A DNA stretch of 64,000 nt from CALGKJ01 sp049322695 (GTDB taxonomy: Bacteria; Bacillota; Clostridia; Lutisporales; Lutisporaceae). A model generated the notes under the pieces. It saw nothing but the letters and a program-made list of their open reading frames with translations, did not search any database and was not told the origin of the DNA. The stretch lies in contig JBMORW010000027.1 in assembly GCA_049322695.1 (NCBI GenBank), forward strand, positions 186,001 to 250,000, in the 5' to 3' direction. Position numbers and translations under genes: made by a program. Below, piece by piece: positions 61,039-64,000 of this stretch; position 1 is the first letter of the stretch; each line of letters opens with the position of its first letter.

Positions 61039-62673
61039 TCATCTCATATTCTTGGCGATAAACCATTTTTCAATGCTGTCAAAGGGATTCACCGTGCTTG
61101 GCTTAATATCGCCCTTTATCTTGTTTCTTGTTACAACGGCACCCTCTCTGAAGAAAAGGCTTATACAGGGAAGCTCTTCTATAAAAAGAGCCTGAAGCTT
61201 TTTATACGCTTCCTTTCTGGCTTCGTCAGTCATGGAGGTATATGTTTGATACAGTATACTATCCATATCGGCATTGGAATATGAGTAGTAGTTTTTACCT
61301 GCTTCTATCTGTGAAGTATGAAATGCAAAGGATAAATCTTGTGAAGGCGATAGATTATAGCCTGTCAGCACTGCTTCAAACTGCTTTGTTTCCAGTGCAA
61401 TCTTCATTTCATCGAAACTAAGCAGCTTAACATGGACTGTAAAGCCTGCATCACTGAGGTTCTTCCTTATGTCCTCAATGGCATTTTTCCTGAAATCATT
61501 CTCTTCATTTGTTATTATCGTAATATTCAATTTCTGTACTGTGCCCTCCACAATACGTTCTAATATCTTATCTCCGTCAACATCTTCAAATCCGGCAGAT
61601 TTCAGTATGCTTTGAGCATCAGAGATATTATAGCCTGCTTTAGTAACAGTTCCGTCATACAGCCATGATTTTGGATTTATTGGTGCATCCGTTAATACTG
61701 CATTTCCCAACAAATACTTATCCACCAATGCTTTTCTGTTTATTGCAAGCATCATTGCTTTTCTTACAGCTTTGTCCTTTAGCACAGGACTGTTATGATT
61801 CAGTCCGATAAAATCATAATACATGGAAACATATTTATATGAGCTGACATCCTTGAGTTCATTATATTTTTCCCAGTCATAAGACAGTGTATTCAATATA
61901 TCCAGCTCTTTAGACTGGAAGGCTGTTGAAAATGCTTCCGTATCATTTATGAACTTTATTCTGATTTTTTCAATATATGGTTTTGTCTGGTTATTTTTCT
62001 GCAGCTCAGACAAGCCCACCCAGTTTTCATTTCTTTCCAGTTCCATAAACTCAAGCTTATCATAGGAGGAAATCTTGTAAGGCCCTGAGCAAACAGGTAC
62101 AGCATCAGGATTTCTTGAGTATATATGTTCAGGTATTATCGGGAAGCACAGCATATCGATGGCATTGGAAAATGGCTGATCGAATGTGATGCTTATGGTT
62201 TTTTCATCTAATACTGTATAGGAATAAATATGCTCAAGAGTGCTTTTATATAATGAAGCACCGGCTGCCTTTATGGTGTCCAATGAATATTTAACATCAC
62301 TTGAGGTTATTGGCTTTCCATCACTCCATAGCAGGTTATCCTTAAGCCTTACTATACATTCAGATGAGCCATTCTCGAAGCTCCAGCCTTCAGCTAGAAC
62401 AGGCTGAAGCTTCAAGCTTTCATCGTACTCAGCCAGGCCATGAAAAATAAGCTTGGTTATATCCATATAGCTTTTGCTGTCTGTTATAAGAGGATTCAGA
62501 CTCTTTGGCTCCATGGAGCCCATTAGCATTGTTCCTCCCTCCGAGGGAGCTTCATCCTCAACAGTAATTTCTATTTTCTCGGGCTGTTCAGTTTTTTCAC
62601 ATCCACAGAAAAAAAACAATGTTGCTACTATACACACCAATAGTAGTCTTATCTTCGGCTGGTTACTTTTCAT
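61039..62673 (-). CDS. Oligopeptide ABC transporter substrate-binding lipoprotein
   Basis: A 544-residue SBP_bac_5 protein. A signal peptide of 24 residues ends FFCGC, so C25 is the likely lipidated Cys. DESLKLQPVLAEGWSFENG and VRLKDNLLWSDGKPITSSDVKYSLD are family signatures. It binds peptides or nickel for an ABC importer; no permease or ATPase gene is in the window. GGAG lies before the ATG at 62673. It overlaps the transglycosylase gene by four bases. Confidence 0.88.
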   Translation of the reverse strand: MKSNQPKIRLLLVCIVATLFFFCGCEKTEQPEKIEITVEDEAPSEGGTMLMGSMEPKSLNPLITDSKSYMDITKLIFHGLAEYDESLKLQPVLAEGWSFENGSSECIVRLKDNLLWSDGKPITSSDVKYSLDTIKAAGASLYKSTLEHIYSYTVLDEKTISITFDQPFSNAIDMLCFPIIPEHIYSRNPDAVPVCSGPYKISSYDKLEFMELERNENWVGLSELQKNNQTKPYIEKIRIKFINDTEAFSTAFQSKELDILNTLSYDWEKYNELKDVSSYKYVSMYYDFIGLNHNSPVLKDKAVRKAMMLAINRKALVDKYLLGNAVLTDAPINPKSWLYDGTVTKAGYNISDAQSILKSAGFEDVDGDKILERIVEGTVQKLNITIITNEENDFRKNAIEDIRKNLSDAGFTVHVKLLSFDEMKIALETKQFEAVLTGYNLSPSQDLSFAFHTSQIEAGKNYYSYSNADMDSILYQTYTSMTDEARKEAYKKLQALFIEELPCISLFFREGAVVTRNKIKGDIKPSTVNPFDSIEKWFIAKNMR

Positions 62674-63263
62674 TTTGTATCTCCATCCTCTGTAATATTG
62701 GACCAATTATAGAGTCTTGTATATATATTATAGTTTCTCTTAACTCTCTTAATAAATTCATCTGTTTCTTTAAAAGGGATTACATCCAAGGTTTTTCCGT
62801 CTTCACTCAAACTGCTGTCCTTTAGCCATTTATCAACATTCCCTCTTCCTCCATTGTATGCTGCCAGTACAAGCCTCATGTCATTTCCGAAATACTCATG
62901 AAGATGCCTTATATACCAGCAGCCAAATCTGATATTGATTTCGGGCTCATATAGCGATTCATCGCTGTAATTCTCGACTTTCAGCTTATCTGCGATCCAT
63001 TTTCCGGTAGACGGCGTTATCTGCATCAATCCTCTTGCGCCCTTAGGAGACTCTGCAAAAGTAAAGAAATTGCTTTCTGTCTTTATTACAGCCGCAATCA
63101 TTGGAGCTTCTATCTGATATTCCTTGGAATATTTATGTATTATATCCTCAAAATGTAAAGGATAAAGAAGCCTGAACCCTTGAGGTATGAAGTATATCAG
63201 AAAATACAGTATACTTATTATAAAAAGCAGCTTTATAATTCTGCCAAATCTGACCGTACCCAA
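62670..63263 (-). CDS. Membrane-anchored lytic transglycosylase (SLT)
   Basis: A 197-residue protein with one N-terminal transmembrane helix (about 10-30) and an SLT domain (about 45-185). Catalytic Glu is in AAVIKTESNFF and GARGLMQITPSTG is the family motif. The start is TTG at 63263 with GGGGAG 8 nt upstream, just after the coaE stop. It is translationally coupled with the substrate-binding gene. Confidence 0.9.
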   Translation of the reverse strand: MGTVRFGRIIKLLFIISILYFLIYFIPQGFRLLYPLHFEDIIHKYSKEYQIEAPMIAAVIKTESNFFTFAESPKGARGLMQITPSTGKWIADKLKVENYSDESLYEPEINIRFGCWYIRHLHEYFGNDMRLVLAAYNGGRGNVDKWLKDSSLSEDGKTLDVIPFKETDEFIKRVKRNYNIYTRLYNWSNITEDGDTK

Positions 63264-63866
63264 TTAACTATCTCCCCTAGAAATATTATTCCACAAGTTG
63301 GTAACGATATCTTCAACCTCTTCAATAGGCTTATTGTTGTCTATTATTACATCTGCATAATCCATTCTCTGCTGATTGGTAAATTGTGAGTTAATCCTGT
63401 TTAAGGCTTCAAGAGAAGTAAGCCTGTCTCTTTCAATTAGCCTTTGTATCTGTGTTTCTTTGTCGACCACCACAAGCCATACATAATCCACATACTTGTT
63501 AAGTCCCATTTCTATAAGTATTGCAGCATCAACAACCGCCACCTTACAGCCCTGATCCCTCAAAAGCTCAATTTCCTTTTTGACACTTTCTATTATCTCA
63601 GGATGGGTAATTTTATTCAACAATTCCAGCTTACCTTTATCGGAGAATACGATGCTTCCCAGCTTTTTCCTGTTTATTTCACCGTTAGAAAGCAGTATTT
63701 CTCTGCCATAACTCTCAATTATCTTATTATATGCTATTTCACCCTTGCTTACAACCTTCCTGGCTATTTCATCAACATCAATGATTATGGCGCCAAATTT
63801 TTTAAGCATGGATGATACTGTGCTTTTACCGCTTGCAATACCACCGGTAAGTCCAATAACTTTCAT
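63264..63866 (-). CDS. coaE: Dephospho-CoA kinase
   Basis: A 200-residue P-loop kinase making the last step of CoA synthesis. The P-loop is GLTGGIASGKST and the DVDEIAR motif follows. RBS GGGGTGATGAG precedes the ATG. It follows polA, the common Firmicute order polA-coaE-SLT. Confidence 0.95.
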   Translation of the reverse strand: MKVIGLTGGIASGKSTVSSMLKKFGAIIIDVDEIARKVVSKGEIAYNKIIESYGREILLSNGEINRKKLGSIVFSDKGKLELLNKITHPEIIESVKKEIELLRDQGCKVAVVDAAILIEMGLNKYVDYVWLVVVDKETQIQRLIERDRLTSLEALNRINSQFTNQQRMDYADVIIDNNKPIEEVEDIVTNLWNNISRGDS

Positions 63867-63896
63867 CTCATCACCCCATATTTTTGCTTAGAGTGT

Positions 63897-64000
63897 TTAT
63901 TTTGCATCATACCAGCTCATTCCACTCTTCACATCTGCAACCAAGCTCGCCTTTAAATCAAATGCATTTTCCATACATTCCTTTAATATAACCTTAACCA
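63897..64000 (-). CDS. polA: DNA polymerase I, C-terminal end (partial)
   Basis: The last 34 codons of a gene entering from the right edge read ...VILKECMENAFDLKASLVADVKSGMSWYDAK and then TAA. The ending (A..L...L..DV..G..WY.AK) is characteristic of PolA. Its place directly upstream of coaE supports the call. Confidence 0.85.
   Translation of the reverse strand, partial: VKVILKECMENAFDLKASLVADVKSGMSWYDAK

Overview
The window looks like a chromosomal segment of a low-GC, strictly anaerobic, spore-forming member of the Clostridia. The evidence is an alpha/beta small acid-soluble spore protein, a SpoIVFA/SpoIVFB-like pair, a complete six-gene Rnf complex, [FeFe]-hydrogenase-type diaphorase subunits, a selenocysteine decoding system and typical AT-rich Firmicute promoters and ribosome binding sites. 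I cannot name the species. No prophage, insertion sequence, CRISPR array or rRNA operon is visible.

Regions: (1) 1-7.2 kb holds a partial unknown gene, an MBL-fold hydrolase, two small holin-like membrane proteins, an AlaX-type tRNA editing protein, a ferritin-like protein coupled to a flavin oxidoreductase, an AEC transporter and a spore SASP. (2) 7.3-12.6 kb is a selenocysteine locus: tRNA-Sec on the plus strand, and selD-selA-selB on the minus strand. selD itself has an in-frame UGA (Sec17), so its true start lies 60 nt upstream of the first uninterrupted ATG. (3) 12.7-16.3 kb holds ComEA, a DacF-type carboxypeptidase, RidA and a YheO-type regulator. (4) 16.4-37.5 kb is a long minus-strand housekeeping block. 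In transcription order it runs DUF4321, maf, radC, mreBCD, mrdA, minCDE, spoIVFA/FB-like, a radical SAM pair, RNase G, rplU, prp, rpmA, obgE, yhbY, nadD, yqeK, an LCP protein and rsfS. It links cell-shape, division, sporulation and ribosome-assembly genes. (5) 37.7-42.8 kb is rnfCDGEAB, the ion-pumping ferredoxin:NAD+ oxidoreductase. (6) 43.1-50.5 kb is a redox and signalling region: NuoE-, ferredoxin- and NuoF-like subunits of a bifurcating hydrogenase with a GHKL ATPase gene among them. Upstream lies a second cluster of a HydS-like iron-only hydrogenase-domain protein, an RsbW-like ATPase, two DRTGG proteins and a PHP phosphoesterase. The catalytic HydA subunit is not in the window. (7) 50.5-64 kb is more accessory in character: cell-wall lytic transglycosylases, an iron alcohol dehydrogenase, an orphan M-S fusion DNA methyltransferase, a bacteriohemerythrin, a C45 hydrolase, a frameshifted AraC regulator, an APH-fold kinase, tRNA-Leu(GAG), an oligopeptide-binding lipoprotein, coaE and the 3' end of polA.

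Functionally, Rnf and the NuoEF-type diaphorase would share ferredoxin and NADH. The HydS-like protein, with all four H-cluster cysteines but an altered proton relay, sits beside switch-type ATPases as a plausible hydrogen or redox sensor. That cluster is my best candidate for an incompletely described system. The selenocysteine SelD, the period-7 intergenic repeats after DUF3189 and the hairpin leader of tRNA-Leu are the next most notable features.
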